Positions 8,801 to 18,819 of a DNA stretch of 64,000 bases are shown one piece after another; positions within the stretch are counted from its first letter, which is position 1, and each line of letters begins with the position of its first letter. The DNA lies in contig JAKVON010000002.1 in the NCBI GenBank assembly GCA_022482785.1, positions 186,001 through 250,000 of the forward strand, written 5' to 3'. The position numbers and the translations under genes are program-made. This stretch comes from Atopobiaceae bacterium (lineage in GTDB: Bacteria; Actinomycetota; Coriobacteriia; Coriobacteriales; Atopobiaceae). The notes under the pieces are model-generated. The model was not told the origin of the DNA, made no database searches, and was given only the letters and a program-made list of their open reading frames with translations.

Positions 8801-11800
8801 AGGGCAACATCACCATCACCAACAAGCTCCTCGGCAACGCGCAGGTCACGGTGAACAAGACGTTCACCAACGGTTTGCTGGCAAGCCCCACCAAGCTCAC
8901 CTATACCGTCTATCGAAACGGAACGCCCATCGGCACGAAGACGGTCTCCTATACGGGCACTGCCTATCCCGAAGGCGACGGTCCAACGTTCACGCCGGGT
9001 GCTGTAACCATCACAAAGTACGAGGACATGGACCCGGGCTCATATGGGTCGAACTCGGGCACGCTGCCTCGCTATGACGACAGTGGCAACCAATACAAGT
9101 ACACGGTGGCCGAGACGGGCGTCGACCCTGCGGTATATGGCACCACCACGACCAACTCGATGGGCGAGGGCAACTACGGCGGCACCGTCGACACGACGGA
9201 CGACTTCAACGGCGAGAAATACCTGCAGGCAACCGCTGCCATCTCGAACTACAAGCCCGGCGAGGGCATGAGCATCACCGTCCACAAGAGTTGGATCGAC
9301 GCCGGCGACCAGCAGTATCACGAGGCCGTCACGACCGAGCTGCAGTACACCGCCGATGGAACCAGCTGGACTAAGGTGGCCGACGGTGTTATCGACACCT
9401 CCACGGACTACGTCTATATCGGTGTGCCGAAGACCGTCCCCGCTGGTTCGACGGGGACCGCCACCTATCAGGATCTCTACAAGACGTGGGTTGCGAATGG
9501 CAAGCCTGCCACGGGTGCGGGTTCGTTCCGTGTGGTCGAGACGAAGCTGGGCAGCAGCGCGGTCGTCCCGGATGGCGATGACAGCATCAAGGAGTTTGCG
9601 GGCAGCTCGAGTCACGAAAGCGGATGGTCGTTCGTCTCGGGCACCAATCAGAACTACGACGTCTCTCCCACGGCGGACGTCACCGGCGACTACGACTTCA
9701 CCGTCACGAACAAGCGTGTGGGCGTCTCCGACATCACGCTCACGAAGACGTGGGTCGACGGGTTGAACGCGCAGGGCACGCGGCCGGATTCCGTTACCTA
9801 CACGGTCACGGCGAGTGAGGGGGTGTTCACCGCAGATGCGACGGGCAAAGGCTACGCCTATGTCGATTCGACGCATGTGACGTACACGGCAACCGGCGGC
9901 GCGACGGATTCTTCGTGGTCGCTTACGACCGATTGGTTCCAAAAATACGACTATACGACGGGTGCCATCATCTCCTATTCCATCGAGGAGACGGCACTCA
10001 ACTACAACGATGCGGCCAAGGCCGATAACGCCAAGCTCTATTCGAAATCGTCCAAGCATGTGAGCTATGTCGTCGGGGCGAAGCACACGGGCGACATCGA
10101 TACCTATGCCTACACCAACGGTCTTTCCGATTCGGTTGTTCCCTACATGAACAAGTACTGGATGGATGCGAACGATGCCTCCGCCAAGGCGGCGCGTCCC
10201 GACATCTATCCCGTGCTGTATCGTTCCACGACGGTTGATGGCACGACGACCGTCGAGAAGATGACGTATCAGGACCGCGACTGGAGCACCCTGCACGTGA
10301 AGGACTTCTGGTGGCAATGCACGTTCGTGTCTCAGCCACGGTACAACGCCCAAGGCTATGAGTACACCTATTACGTGGGCGAACAGTTCTCGTCGAGCGC
10401 TGGAGACTACATCGAAGGCGGATCGGGGGCATGGACGACCGAGCCTGACGCGGACACCGGCGCGTATGCCGAGGGTGCCGACGCCGACAAGGTGACGATT
10501 ACCTACGGGGACAAAACCTACAACGTGGCCAAGCTCGACAACACGAGCGGCAAGGCGGGGACCATCGTCAACAAGCCCCAGGCCGAACGTACGGTTTCGG
10601 GTACGAAGGTGTGGGCAAACCTGCCCGGGGCCTTCAACAAGGCATATCTGCCCGATGTGACCTTCCAGCTGTATCGCTGCAGCTATGGGTTGGACTACAA
10701 CGACGACAAGAACCTAACCAAGGTGGAAGGCGACACTGCGACCCTCAAGTCGGGCTCGTCGGCCTTCGGGTTTATGGATCCCATCGACGCCACCAAGGCG
10801 CTGAGCGTGCCTCGCTACGACGAGTATGGCAAGCCCTACACCTATGTGGTCAAAGAGACCTCGCCGAACAACATGACGCTTGCCTACACCATTGAGCAGA
10901 ATCCCGCCAACGGCTTAGTGATCACGAACTCCTTCAAGTCCGAACAGAACTATGGCATCACCTTCACCAAGAAGTGGTCGGGCGTGCCCGCGAACACGAC
11001 GGTGAGCACGACGCTCACGCTTTCGCGCTACCTGACCGATGCCAGCGGCAAGGTCATCGAGGGCACTCGCGACGCCAGCTTCGCGACTGCGGGAACAAAC
11101 GGCAACGAAAACGTGGTAATGGCGAATTTCAAGGACGCCACCACGGCGAACGGGGTTACCTCGAAGGACTACGGCTGGTCAAACCTCGCCTACTACGGGC
11201 CCAACGGCAATCCATACCAGTACCGCGTGGAGGAGACGGGCATTCCCAACGGCTACGTTATCTATGACGCCGCCGGCACGGGTAAGGTATCTGCCACAAA
11301 GGCTGCCGGTGCCACCGATTACGAGGCGGTCGTGTCTCCGACCATCCCCGAGACGGGCACGCCAACCGCCGGCACCGCCGGTCTCACCAACAAGTACGGC
11401 GAGGTGTTGGGCTCGGCGAATGTCGCCAAGACATGGAAGGATGACACCACCTACGCGATTTCGCCGCGCTCCGCCGTGACGTTCAAACTGTGGCGCACGA
11501 GCAAGACGGAGACTACGCCCACGCAGGTGGGGAATAGCATCACCCTCGATGGCACCGTCGACGTGACGGAGACGACCGCATGGAAAGCTGCGATATCCAG
11601 CCTCGAAATCTATGGCCCTGATGGTAATGCCTATTCCTATTTCGTTACTGAAGGTGCCGACAGCACGGCCATCACGAGTACGGCTCCTACTGGCTACACG
11701 TTGAGCGCGCAGACGAGCACGCCGATCGCGGCCGTTGCGGACAGCACAAAGGCCAACACCACGTCGCTCACCAATACCGTAAGCAAGATAAGTCTGACGG

Positions 11801-14800
11801 CAACGAAGAAGTGGGCGTATAACACCACGACAACGCCTACGGCGGCGCAGTTGCTGTTCGATATGCCCTTGCAGGCCATCCCCGTGAGCATCACGTATGG
11901 CTTCCTCTATAAGCTCGATGGCGAGACGACGTGGAACGTGCTGAACGATGCAAAGGGTGTTGCGTTTACCAAGACCATTACCCAGAGCAAGGGCGCGTTT
12001 GGCGATGCGACGCTTTCGGACCTTCCCGAATACGCTAATGACTCGAGCGGCACCGCTAAAAAGGTCACCTATAAGGCCTACGAGATTTCCGTCAAGTACG
12101 CCAATGGGGCGACGTCGAGCCGTACGACCGGCAACATCGATGATGCCGCATCCATCGGAGACCTTTCGACCTCTGGTTCCACACCAGGTGGCACCACTAC
12201 TGTCACCAACGGCATCACGATGCGTCAGATAGACCTTTCCAAGGTATGGAACGACGAGTACAACCGCGACGGCGTGCGGCCCTCTTCGATTACCTTCACC
12301 GTCACGCGCACCGGCGTGAGCAATGCAACTGACAAGGCAACTGCCACGATCGTCCTCACGAGGGACGCTGCCACCGGTAAGGTCACCGCTTCTTCGAACG
12401 GTGCCACATGGGATGTCACCGTCTCGGGTGATGGCAACACCTGGTCGACGAGCGTCTACGTGCCCACATACCGCAACGATGACACCACTCAAACTCTATT
12501 CAGCAGCTACTCCGTGGCTGAGACCGCCATTACTGGCTATACCACCACGGCAGGCGCTACGGCAGATTCCACCGGCGCGTCGCCCGTCTCCATCGGCGGC
12601 TCTGCCGACAATGCCGCGGCCTGCTTCAAGAACAGCCGAAGCCACGATACGTTCACACTCAACCCGGCGAAGACCTGGAGCTACAACGGCGTGAGCTATT
12701 CCGGAAAGACCAACCTGCCCGATTGGCTGAAAGGCTATCTGCCCTCGAGCATCACCTTCACCCTCAAGGTGAGCACCGACGGTTCGACCTGGAAACTGCC
12801 GAGTGAGATGGGGGCGGATTTCACAGGAATAGCCGACACCACTAAGACGACGGCGATTGACGCTGCCACCGGGGCTATCACGGTGACAGGGTGGACTAGT
12901 CTGCCGCGCTATGCGAGCGACACCACCATCACGAACCTCGTGCCCTACCACTATCAGATCACGGAGACACTGGCCACCGAAGCCCAGGTCTTCACTGCCA
13001 CGTATAGCACGAGTAATTTCAACGCCGGCGATAAGACGGTGACTGCGGGGTCCACCCAGACCATTACCGCCACGAACGCATTCGACGTGTCGAAGCTCAA
13101 CATCACCAAAAACTGGGCTGACTCGAGCAATGCCTACAGCACACGGCCCGATGCCGTGAAATACTTGGTTGAATACTCAGCCGATGGCACCACATGGAAG
13201 GCCGTGCCTGCCGCGTGGATGGCCTCATCGGCATCCACGAACGTTACTGTCGGAGCCGACGGCACGGGCTTCGTCACCGTCGGCAAGGCGTTTTCTACTG
13301 CCGATACCTATACGCTTGCCCTTAACGAGTTGCCGAAGTACGCGATTGGCGGTACGAGCACCTACCAGTACCGTGCCACCGAAAAGACCCTCACATATGG
13401 CACGAACGAGCGCGAGCCAGGCGCCAGCGCTTCGGATGCGAAGCTGTACTATCTCACTACAACCCCTACAACATCCTCCACCACGGACAACGTCACCACG
13501 TTCACTTCGACTTCCACCAACACGCTCAACACGACGTCGTTCAACATGACGAAGACGTGGGTTCCCACCAACAGCTCCGCGGTGAGCATCACGGTCAAGC
13601 TCCAGGAGACGACCAAGGAGACGCCAGCCGAAGCCGACTGGTCCGACGTCATCGATTCCGCGGGGACGACGAAGACCTGGACCATTGCCAAGGGAACCGA
13701 TGCTTACTCCTGGTCCGATCTGCCCAAGTTCGACGCGTCCGGCAATGCCTATCACTATCGTGCCGTCGAGACCGCCGTTAAGTTGACAGGCAGCTCCGAT
13801 CCCGTGGCCATGACCTACGGTGCGACCAAGACCTCGGGCGAGGCGGGCGGCTATGTCTACACGTCGACCACGACGGGGACGACGACCGCGATCACCAACA
13901 CGGCGACGAATGTCAGTCTGGTGAAGAAGGACGCGACCGACACTACCAAGCAGCTTCCCGGCGCCGTTTACACGCTGGCAGGCACCTTCGCCGACGGAAC
14001 GGCATCCAAGACCTTCACCTCATCCTCGACGGTCGCGGCGGCCATTGCTGCTCAGATGCTCGCCGACAACACGACCACCTATACGCTTTCGGAGACGACT
14101 CCGGCGCCGGGCTACAAGGCGAATGCGCTGACGGATAGCTATAGTGTTGCAACCATTACCAGCGGTGCCATGACGCTCAAGATGGACATGTCGGGCAAGC
14201 TTTGGTACGCCAGCAGCGCAGAGGGTGGTTGGACCGCCGTCGACAGCAACGCCCTCGTCATGAAGGATGCGCAGAACGCGCTCACCATCACGAAGCAGGC
14301 GGGTGGGGTCAACCTGGGGGGAGCGACCTTCGAGCTCTCCACCGTAGGTGGCGATAAATTCGCGACGGCGACGTCGCCTATTACCTGGACCACCTCTGCG
14401 ACCGATCCCGCGAGCAATCCTCACGCCATTACGGGCGAGTTCGTCGCGGGAAGCGTCTACAAGCTCTCCGAGACGACTCCTGCGCCGGGCTACACCGTCG
14501 CGGCAGACGTCTACCTCAAGATGGATGCCGCGGGGAGCCTCTCGTCCTGCTCCACGAAGGATGGAACGTTCGTCGCGGTGACCAGTAACGCCCTTGTCGT
14601 GACCGATACGCAGAGCTCGCTTTCCATCGAGAAGATGGACCAGTTCGGCGCTGACGTCGCCGGGGCTACGTTGCAACTTGCCGGAATGTTCGCCAACGAT
14701 ACGGCCACATCGATAACGTGGACCACCTCTGCGACTGCCCCCACGAACAACCCCTACATCCTCACGGGCAAACTCATTGCGAACAACGAGTACACGCTTT

Positions 14801-17800
14801 CCGAAACCACGACTCCGGCGGACCATGTGACGGCCGCAAGTGCCGTCATCCGCATGACCAACACCGGCCAGCTGCAGGTTCGCAGCGGAAGTGTGGAGCC
14901 CTACACCTGGACTGCTGTGGATAAGAATGCCTTCAAACTCGTCGACACGCTCTCGCGCACGCAGGCTTCGATTACCAAGACCGATGCCAACAAGGTTGCC
15001 CTTGCAGGATGCACGTTCAGCCTGTACAAGCAGAAGGGCGCCAAGCCAGACGCTAAGGCCGACACGCGTATCTACGATGCGTGCACCCCGGTCATTGCGA
15101 ACGGCACGGCTGTGTGGTCGACGGCCACCGCGGCCGACGCGGTGACGAATCCCGATACCAATCAGAAGCTCAACCTGGGCCTTGCCGACGGCACCTACTA
15201 CTTCGTCGAGACGGCGTGCCCGCCGACCTACCATCTCGACTCCACGCCGCATGTGTTCACCACGACTGTCGACACGAATGGCACCACCGTTGACACCACG
15301 GTAGCGAACGAGTCCCTCAACGCCGGCATGACGCTCACGAAGCTCGATGCGACGAGCGGCGCGGCCCTCACGACCAAGGCGACCACGTTCACGCTTGCCG
15401 GCCCCACTGCATTCAACAGCGGAAAACCGATGACGCTTATCACCGACGCGGACGGCACGATATCCGTGAGCAATTTGCCCAAGGGCAAGTACACCCTCAC
15501 CGAGACGGGCACGGATGCTAACTACACGAACGGCAACTTCGCCGCGACCTTCTCCGTGACCGACGCTTGCAAGGACCAGACGCTCGTTATCAACAGCGCA
15601 AGCCTCGGAACCGCAACGCCGTTCGGCCTGACGGTCACGGTCGATTCCGACGATTTGGTCGCGGGCGGTTTGCAGAACGTGCGCAAGACGGGCTCCGTGA
15701 GTATCCAGAAGCTCGGTGTGGGTGATGACGCCGCTGGCCTTGGCGTCGTTACGTTCAAACTCTATCAACAGCTTGGGACCGAGCCTGCACCCAAGACCGA
15801 TACGGTTTTTGCCACTGGCGTGACGGCTAATGGAACTGCGGGCACCACGAAGGGCGCGCTCTCGTTTACCAACCTTCCATGGGGCAACTACTACTTGGTA
15901 GAGACCGCAGTACCTGCCGGCTATCAGGTCGATGCCACTCCTCATGCTTTCACGATAGGCGCAGGCTCTCTCACCAAGAGCTTTACGGACACAAGTGCCA
16001 TCCAGAACACCAAGAATACGTTCACCCTCGTGAAGAAGGATGCGGACGGCAATGCCCTCGAAGGTGCCACGTTCACGATTACCGGTGTGTTCTCCGACAG
16101 CGCCGCGGAGGTGACAAAGACCATCACGGCTCAGTCGACCACCTGGACCGGTGTCCTCATCGGCGGCAACACGTACACCGTCAAGGAGACCACGCCTCCT
16201 ACGGACTACAAGGACGTTGCCGATTTCGCGGTGACGATGGGCTACGATGGCACCCTTACGGCGGCGAGTGGCACGGAGCTGCCCTCTGGCGTGTCGATTG
16301 AGGCAAACAACACGCTCACCGTCAAGGACACCTTGGACGGGTTCACCGTTACCAAGATCGGGCAGAACGGCCAACCGCTTGCCGGCACGGCCTTCTCTCT
16401 GCAAGAAAACGCCACGTCGAAGGTCATTGATTCCTGGACCATCGCCAGCTCCGATCCTACCGAGAATCCCCGTACGATCACAGGCAAGATGGTCGTGGAG
16501 ACGCTCTACAAGCTCGTCGAGACCGCAGCGGCACCTGGCTACACCGTGGCAAGCCCCATCTATCTCAAGATGGATGACGCTGGCAACCTCTACGAGGGCA
16601 GCTCGGCCGATGCCGTCACCACCGCCGTTGCCAGCAACAAGCTCGAGGTTTCCGACACGCTCGCCACCGCCTCCTTCACGAAGCTCGACTCGGACGGCAA
16701 GACGCAGCTCGACGACGCCCAGTTCAAGCTTTACGGCACCTTCGCGGCGAACGGAACGACTGGCGACTCTTCAATTACCTGGGACTCCTCGTCCACCGCG
16801 GCCACGCAAATCGCCGGCCAGATGATCGAGGGCTACACCTACACGCTCGCCGAGACCGCCCCGGCTCCTGGCCACGTCATCTCCTCCTGGTCCGACTCCT
16901 ATCCTGCCGCCATGCTCGGTTCCAAGGGCGAGCTCGTCCTCAAGATCAACGAGGCGGGTCAGCTGCAGTACAAGACGGGCGCCGATACGTGGGCAGACGT
17001 CGCCGGCAACGCCGTCGCCATGCGGGACGCCCCGAACGACTTCACCCTCTCCAAGGTCGATTCGCAGTCCAACGTCCTCACGGGCTCCAAGTTCACCATC
17101 ACCGGAACCTTTGCCGGCGGCAAGGACTCCGAGACCCGAACGTTCCACTCCGACTCGGTGTCCGAGTTCAAGGGCCAGCTCGTCGCTGGCAGCACCTATA
17201 CCATCGCCGAGGCGACGCCGCCCTTCGGCTATACGGCGGTCCCGAACTTCGACGTCAAGGTATCCGATGACGGCGCGAGCATCTCCCTCGCCGACACGAC
17301 GCGCACCGACGTCAGCATCTCGAACGGGGCCCAGGTCGTGGTGACCGACGTGCAGAACTCCGCCTCCTTCTCAAAGGTCGAATCCGACGGCACGACCGTC
17401 CTCGAGGGCGCCCAGTTCTCGCTCACCGGATATTTCGCCTCCGACGTGATGGAGTCGAGTTCGAAGACCTGGACATCCGCCGCTTCCGCAAAGACGGTCA
17501 CCGGCGAGATGATTGCGAACTACAAGTACACGCTCGCCGAGACCGCGCCTGCGGACGGCTACGTCATCTCGTCGTGGCTGGACACCTATCCCGACGCCGC
17601 GCTTGACCAGAACCCGGCGACCTACGAGAAGCATGACGGCGGCCTCATCGTGATGATGGACTCCGCAGGTCAGCTCTGGTACCAGACCAGCGACCCGACT
17701 GTGTACGCATCCTGGAAGAAGGTCGACGGCAATTCCGTCGCCATGAAGGACTCCCAGGTCAACGTCTCCTTCTCCAAGACCGACCGCACCACGGGCAAGC

Positions 17801-18681
17801 AGCTGGCCAGCCACACCCAGTGCATCTTCAAGGTGACCGCCGTGAGCGACGGGACGTTCCTCGACGGGAAGACCGAGGTCACGGGCTATGACGACCAGCT
17901 CACCGATGCCCTCAGGGGCCAGCTCGTGGCCACCGTGGGCACCGCGGACGCCAACGGCAACTTCACGGCCACGGGCACCGAGCACATCTACCAGATCCAG
18001 GAGATCCAGGAGCCCGTGGGCTACCAGATCGAGCCCAAGGCCGTGCAGTTCATCGTCAGCCAGGCAGGCGACGTCTACGTCCTGAGCGAGGCCGGCGGCA
18101 CGGTCACGAGCGCCAATGGCACGGTCGACCTCAACTTCTCCGATCCCAAGATAGCGGCGAGCATCGTCAAGGCCGATGCCTCCGGCGCCAAGCTGGCGGG
18201 CGCGACCTTCGAGCTGGACGGCACCTTCGTCGCGGATGACGGCATCTCGACCACGACCACGCCCATCACCTGGACCTCGACGGCCTCGGCACCCACGGGT
18301 GTCGCCGACGGCCTTCTCGACGGCAAGCTCGTCTCGGGCAATGCCTACACCCTCAAGGAGACCTCGGCGCCGAGTGGCTATGACGCCATCTCCGGCACGG
18401 TCGCCTTCACGGTGGACGCGGTCGGCAAGATCACGCTTACCAGCGATGCCAACGGCGCGGCGACAGTCTCCGGCTCGGCCTCCGACGCGGGCGGCATGGT
18501 GATCACCGTGGCCGATGCGGCGACGGCCGTGCCCGTCGAGCCCGTGACGCCTCTCGTGAGCGCCGTGACGCCCAAGACGGGCGACGCCACCTCGGGGTGG
18601 CTGCTCCCGCTTGCCGTCCTGGGCGGCAGCCTGGCGGCACTCGGCCTGCGTCGCCGCCGCCGTCGCGGCGATGCCGAGTGA
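5839..18681 (+). CDS. Giant Cna-B/SpaA-repeat cell-wall adhesin
   Basis: A 4280-residue surface protein. From the chosen ATG (preceded by GGGGGA) it has a basic signal sequence cleaved probably after residue 41 (KAYA/ADA), an Ala/Thr-rich stretch, an InlB/Listeria-Bacteroides repeat at about 308-383 (ITVTFDANGGSGTMN to TTLYAQWSK), then 16 Cna-B-type units at about 484-2690 recognisable by K-x-W starts (TKVWKDDG, LTKTWVDG, LSKVWNDE), then 13 SpaA-type units at about 2690-4225 with starts such as LVKKDADGNALEGATF and E-boxes YTLSETTPAPGY. It ends with a sortase signal TPKTG at 4244-4248, a hydrophobic segment and RRRRRR. Lys/Asn/Glu positions of intramolecular isopeptide bonds appear present in many units. 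Predicted role: long stalk-like attachment to host or microbial ligands; the ligand is unknown. No sortase gene lies in the window. Confidence 0.93.
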   Translation: MQSRKAHRPSRSKLNRFLSVALSVAMITTSSNLEYVGKAYAADASSTASATQPATTADPSGDASDAKQQATPSAATADGAENDTATSPATTSKPSDTTPAAPKHEALTADLPVKLGFSLDGASSDPVAVTLQLQSRTASWDATNSAWGDYGEWADVDGAKAELSADDLAVVKDADSQYTFKDLSIQTVTDAGAYEGRTQYRVVEAKVDGATLDYDSTADDGTMTYKASVSKDATDTTAASSVDYVVTVSKDAALLAETSDGTDAAKLAETDGFEGASIATAGTTEKTAEAQTTPAAAPMMLAPMATGDITVTFDANGGSGTMNSQTIANGTETALDKNTFTHDGDGYAFAGWNTATDGTGTPYADGAKVTFSVDTTLYAQWSKTYTYSVTNTTYNYADGDTTTYTFDKDVTVSVDGAAIARNVDGSYSIPQGKTAQVSFTSTSDALNVTMVPDADKGQTVIGSASVELKGTMTTAVFESQEPADNINLYKNWEDGALETKPDVSFSLQYSVDGGKSWSAVDAKSWGMLGYTKDTAPTVPDSHTGNATEWTLAFDKTLNEKTVKTVGDVAAGTSVVYRLAEASVPEGYTATYEGLLNNVLMNTKVDSYKAKKKWADGGNKYGSRPDIATWIGSIKCYKVVLNGTPEEVTLSSSDTAAEGYISVSDNGDGTWSISMPNALGYNDEDFPYAYYISESDSTSVATGANVESGTVYKPTYLNSGNYSSITSNLYDNGTATNTLTNTMTYNATKVWKDDGTDETKAARPTATLTLYRYPDVTGDSFENASPVSGVSSFSITDTTKLQDSITVTLPADTTTLPMFNEDGYKYVYFTKEALGTSTNGYAQVFPDGKNGTLSGNDRFLFNGGELDNTITGTVSLSGTKTWVAAAHQDMDAQVELTVTQTDPDTKKSIAYTTQTLTGFGAENTSQTADFAGLPEYNSNGHKYAYAVSETALRTKVGSDWVAATNKDGSPYFVTADGYRYQTSSTTDEKGNITITNKLLGNAQVTVNKTFTNGLLASPTKLTYTVYRNGTPIGTKTVSYTGTAYPEGDGPTFTPGAVTITKYEDMDPGSYGSNSGTLPRYDDSGNQYKYTVAETGVDPAVYGTTTTNSMGEGNYGGTVDTTDDFNGEKYLQATAAISNYKPGEGMSITVHKSWIDAGDQQYHEAVTTELQYTADGTSWTKVADGVIDTSTDYVYIGVPKTVPAGSTGTATYQDLYKTWVANGKPATGAGSFRVVETKLGSSAVVPDGDDSIKEFAGSSSHESGWSFVSGTNQNYDVSPTADVTGDYDFTVTNKRVGVSDITLTKTWVDGLNAQGTRPDSVTYTVTASEGVFTADATGKGYAYVDSTHVTYTATGGATDSSWSLTTDWFQKYDYTTGAIISYSIEETALNYNDAAKADNAKLYSKSSKHVSYVVGAKHTGDIDTYAYTNGLSDSVVPYMNKYWMDANDASAKAARPDIYPVLYRSTTVDGTTTVEKMTYQDRDWSTLHVKDFWWQCTFVSQPRYNAQGYEYTYYVGEQFSSSAGDYIEGGSGAWTTEPDADTGAYAEGADADKVTITYGDKTYNVAKLDNTSGKAGTIVNKPQAERTVSGTKVWANLPGAFNKAYLPDVTFQLYRCSYGLDYNDDKNLTKVEGDTATLKSGSSAFGFMDPIDATKALSVPRYDEYGKPYTYVVKETSPNNMTLAYTIEQNPANGLVITNSFKSEQNYGITFTKKWSGVPANTTVSTTLTLSRYLTDASGKVIEGTRDASFATAGTNGNENVVMANFKDATTANGVTSKDYGWSNLAYYGPNGNPYQYRVEETGIPNGYVIYDAAGTGKVSATKAAGATDYEAVVSPTIPETGTPTAGTAGLTNKYGEVLGSANVAKTWKDDTTYAISPRSAVTFKLWRTSKTETTPTQVGNSITLDGTVDVTETTAWKAAISSLEIYGPDGNAYSYFVTEGADSTAITSTAPTGYTLSAQTSTPIAAVADSTKANTTSLTNTVSKISLTATKKWAYNTTTTPTAAQLLFDMPLQAIPVSITYGFLYKLDGETTWNVLNDAKGVAFTKTITQSKGAFGDATLSDLPEYANDSSGTAKKVTYKAYEISVKYANGATSSRTTGNIDDAASIGDLSTSGSTPGGTTTVTNGITMRQIDLSKVWNDEYNRDGVRPSSITFTVTRTGVSNATDKATATIVLTRDAATGKVTASSNGATWDVTVSGDGNTWSTSVYVPTYRNDDTTQTLFSSYSVAETAITGYTTTAGATADSTGASPVSIGGSADNAAACFKNSRSHDTFTLNPAKTWSYNGVSYSGKTNLPDWLKGYLPSSITFTLKVSTDGSTWKLPSEMGADFTGIADTTKTTAIDAATGAITVTGWTSLPRYASDTTITNLVPYHYQITETLATEAQVFTATYSTSNFNAGDKTVTAGSTQTITATNAFDVSKLNITKNWADSSNAYSTRPDAVKYLVEYSADGTTWKAVPAAWMASSASTNVTVGADGTGFVTVGKAFSTADTYTLALNELPKYAIGGTSTYQYRATEKTLTYGTNEREPGASASDAKLYYLTTTPTTSSTTDNVTTFTSTSTNTLNTTSFNMTKTWVPTNSSAVSITVKLQETTKETPAEADWSDVIDSAGTTKTWTIAKGTDAYSWSDLPKFDASGNAYHYRAVETAVKLTGSSDPVAMTYGATKTSGEAGGYVYTSTTTGTTTAITNTATNVSLVKKDATDTTKQLPGAVYTLAGTFADGTASKTFTSSSTVAAAIAAQMLADNTTTYTLSETTPAPGYKANALTDSYSVATITSGAMTLKMDMSGKLWYASSAEGGWTAVDSNALVMKDAQNALTITKQAGGVNLGGATFELSTVGGDKFATATSPITWTTSATDPASNPHAITGEFVAGSVYKLSETTPAPGYTVAADVYLKMDAAGSLSSCSTKDGTFVAVTSNALVVTDTQSSLSIEKMDQFGADVAGATLQLAGMFANDTATSITWTTSATAPTNNPYILTGKLIANNEYTLSETTTPADHVTAASAVIRMTNTGQLQVRSGSVEPYTWTAVDKNAFKLVDTLSRTQASITKTDANKVALAGCTFSLYKQKGAKPDAKADTRIYDACTPVIANGTAVWSTATAADAVTNPDTNQKLNLGLADGTYYFVETACPPTYHLDSTPHVFTTTVDTNGTTVDTTVANESLNAGMTLTKLDATSGAALTTKATTFTLAGPTAFNSGKPMTLITDADGTISVSNLPKGKYTLTETGTDANYTNGNFAATFSVTDACKDQTLVINSASLGTATPFGLTVTVDSDDLVAGGLQNVRKTGSVSIQKLGVGDDAAGLGVVTFKLYQQLGTEPAPKTDTVFATGVTANGTAGTTKGALSFTNLPWGNYYLVETAVPAGYQVDATPHAFTIGAGSLTKSFTDTSAIQNTKNTFTLVKKDADGNALEGATFTITGVFSDSAAEVTKTITAQSTTWTGVLIGGNTYTVKETTPPTDYKDVADFAVTMGYDGTLTAASGTELPSGVSIEANNTLTVKDTLDGFTVTKIGQNGQPLAGTAFSLQENATSKVIDSWTIASSDPTENPRTITGKMVVETLYKLVETAAAPGYTVASPIYLKMDDAGNLYEGSSADAVTTAVASNKLEVSDTLATASFTKLDSDGKTQLDDAQFKLYGTFAANGTTGDSSITWDSSSTAATQIAGQMIEGYTYTLAETAPAPGHVISSWSDSYPAAMLGSKGELVLKINEAGQLQYKTGADTWADVAGNAVAMRDAPNDFTLSKVDSQSNVLTGSKFTITGTFAGGKDSETRTFHSDSVSEFKGQLVAGSTYTIAEATPPFGYTAVPNFDVKVSDDGASISLADTTRTDVSISNGAQVVVTDVQNSASFSKVESDGTTVLEGAQFSLTGYFASDVMESSSKTWTSAASAKTVTGEMIANYKYTLAETAPADGYVISSWLDTYPDAALDQNPATYEKHDGGLIVMMDSAGQLWYQTSDPTVYASWKKVDGNSVAMKDSQVNVSFSKTDRTTGKQLASHTQCIFKVTAVSDGTFLDGKTEVTGYDDQLTDALRGQLVATVGTADANGNFTATGTEHIYQIQEIQEPVGYQIEPKAVQFIVSQAGDVYVLSEAGGTVTSANGTVDLNFSDPKIAASIVKADASGAKLAGATFELDGTFVADDGISTTTTPITWTSTASAPTGVADGLLDGKLVSGNAYTLKETSAPSGYDAISGTVAFTVDAVGKITLTSDANGAATVSGSASDAGGMVITVADAATAVPVEPVTPLVSAVTPKTGDATSGWLLPLAVLGGSLAALGLRRRRRRGDAE

Positions 18682-18708
18682 GCCTCGAACGTTAACGGCA
18701 TGAGTCTG

Positions 18709-18741
18709 ACGGGGAGGGTGGCGTGCAACCGCCCTCCCCGT
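18709..18741 (+). terminator. Hairpin terminator after the adhesin gene
   Basis: Arms ACGGGGAGGG (18709-18718) and CCCTCCCCGT (18732-18741) are perfectly complementary, 27 bp after the adhesin stop codon. There is no clear U-tract, so it may act with Rho or as a processing block. Confidence 0.6.
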
Positions 18742-18745
18742 GCGC

Positions 18746-18751
18746 TATGGT
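18746..18751 (+). promoter_or_regulatory. Probable -10 box (TATGGT)
   Basis: GCGCTATGGT precedes the substrate-binding lipoprotein gene and matches the recurring GC-TAYNNT style of other -10 boxes in the window. No convincing -35. Confidence 0.35.
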
Positions 18752-18819
18752 TGATGCATGAAGCGAAGCTGAATACGCTCCGCCACGGAATATTCGGGGA
18801 ACTTGATAGGGGAGGGTGC

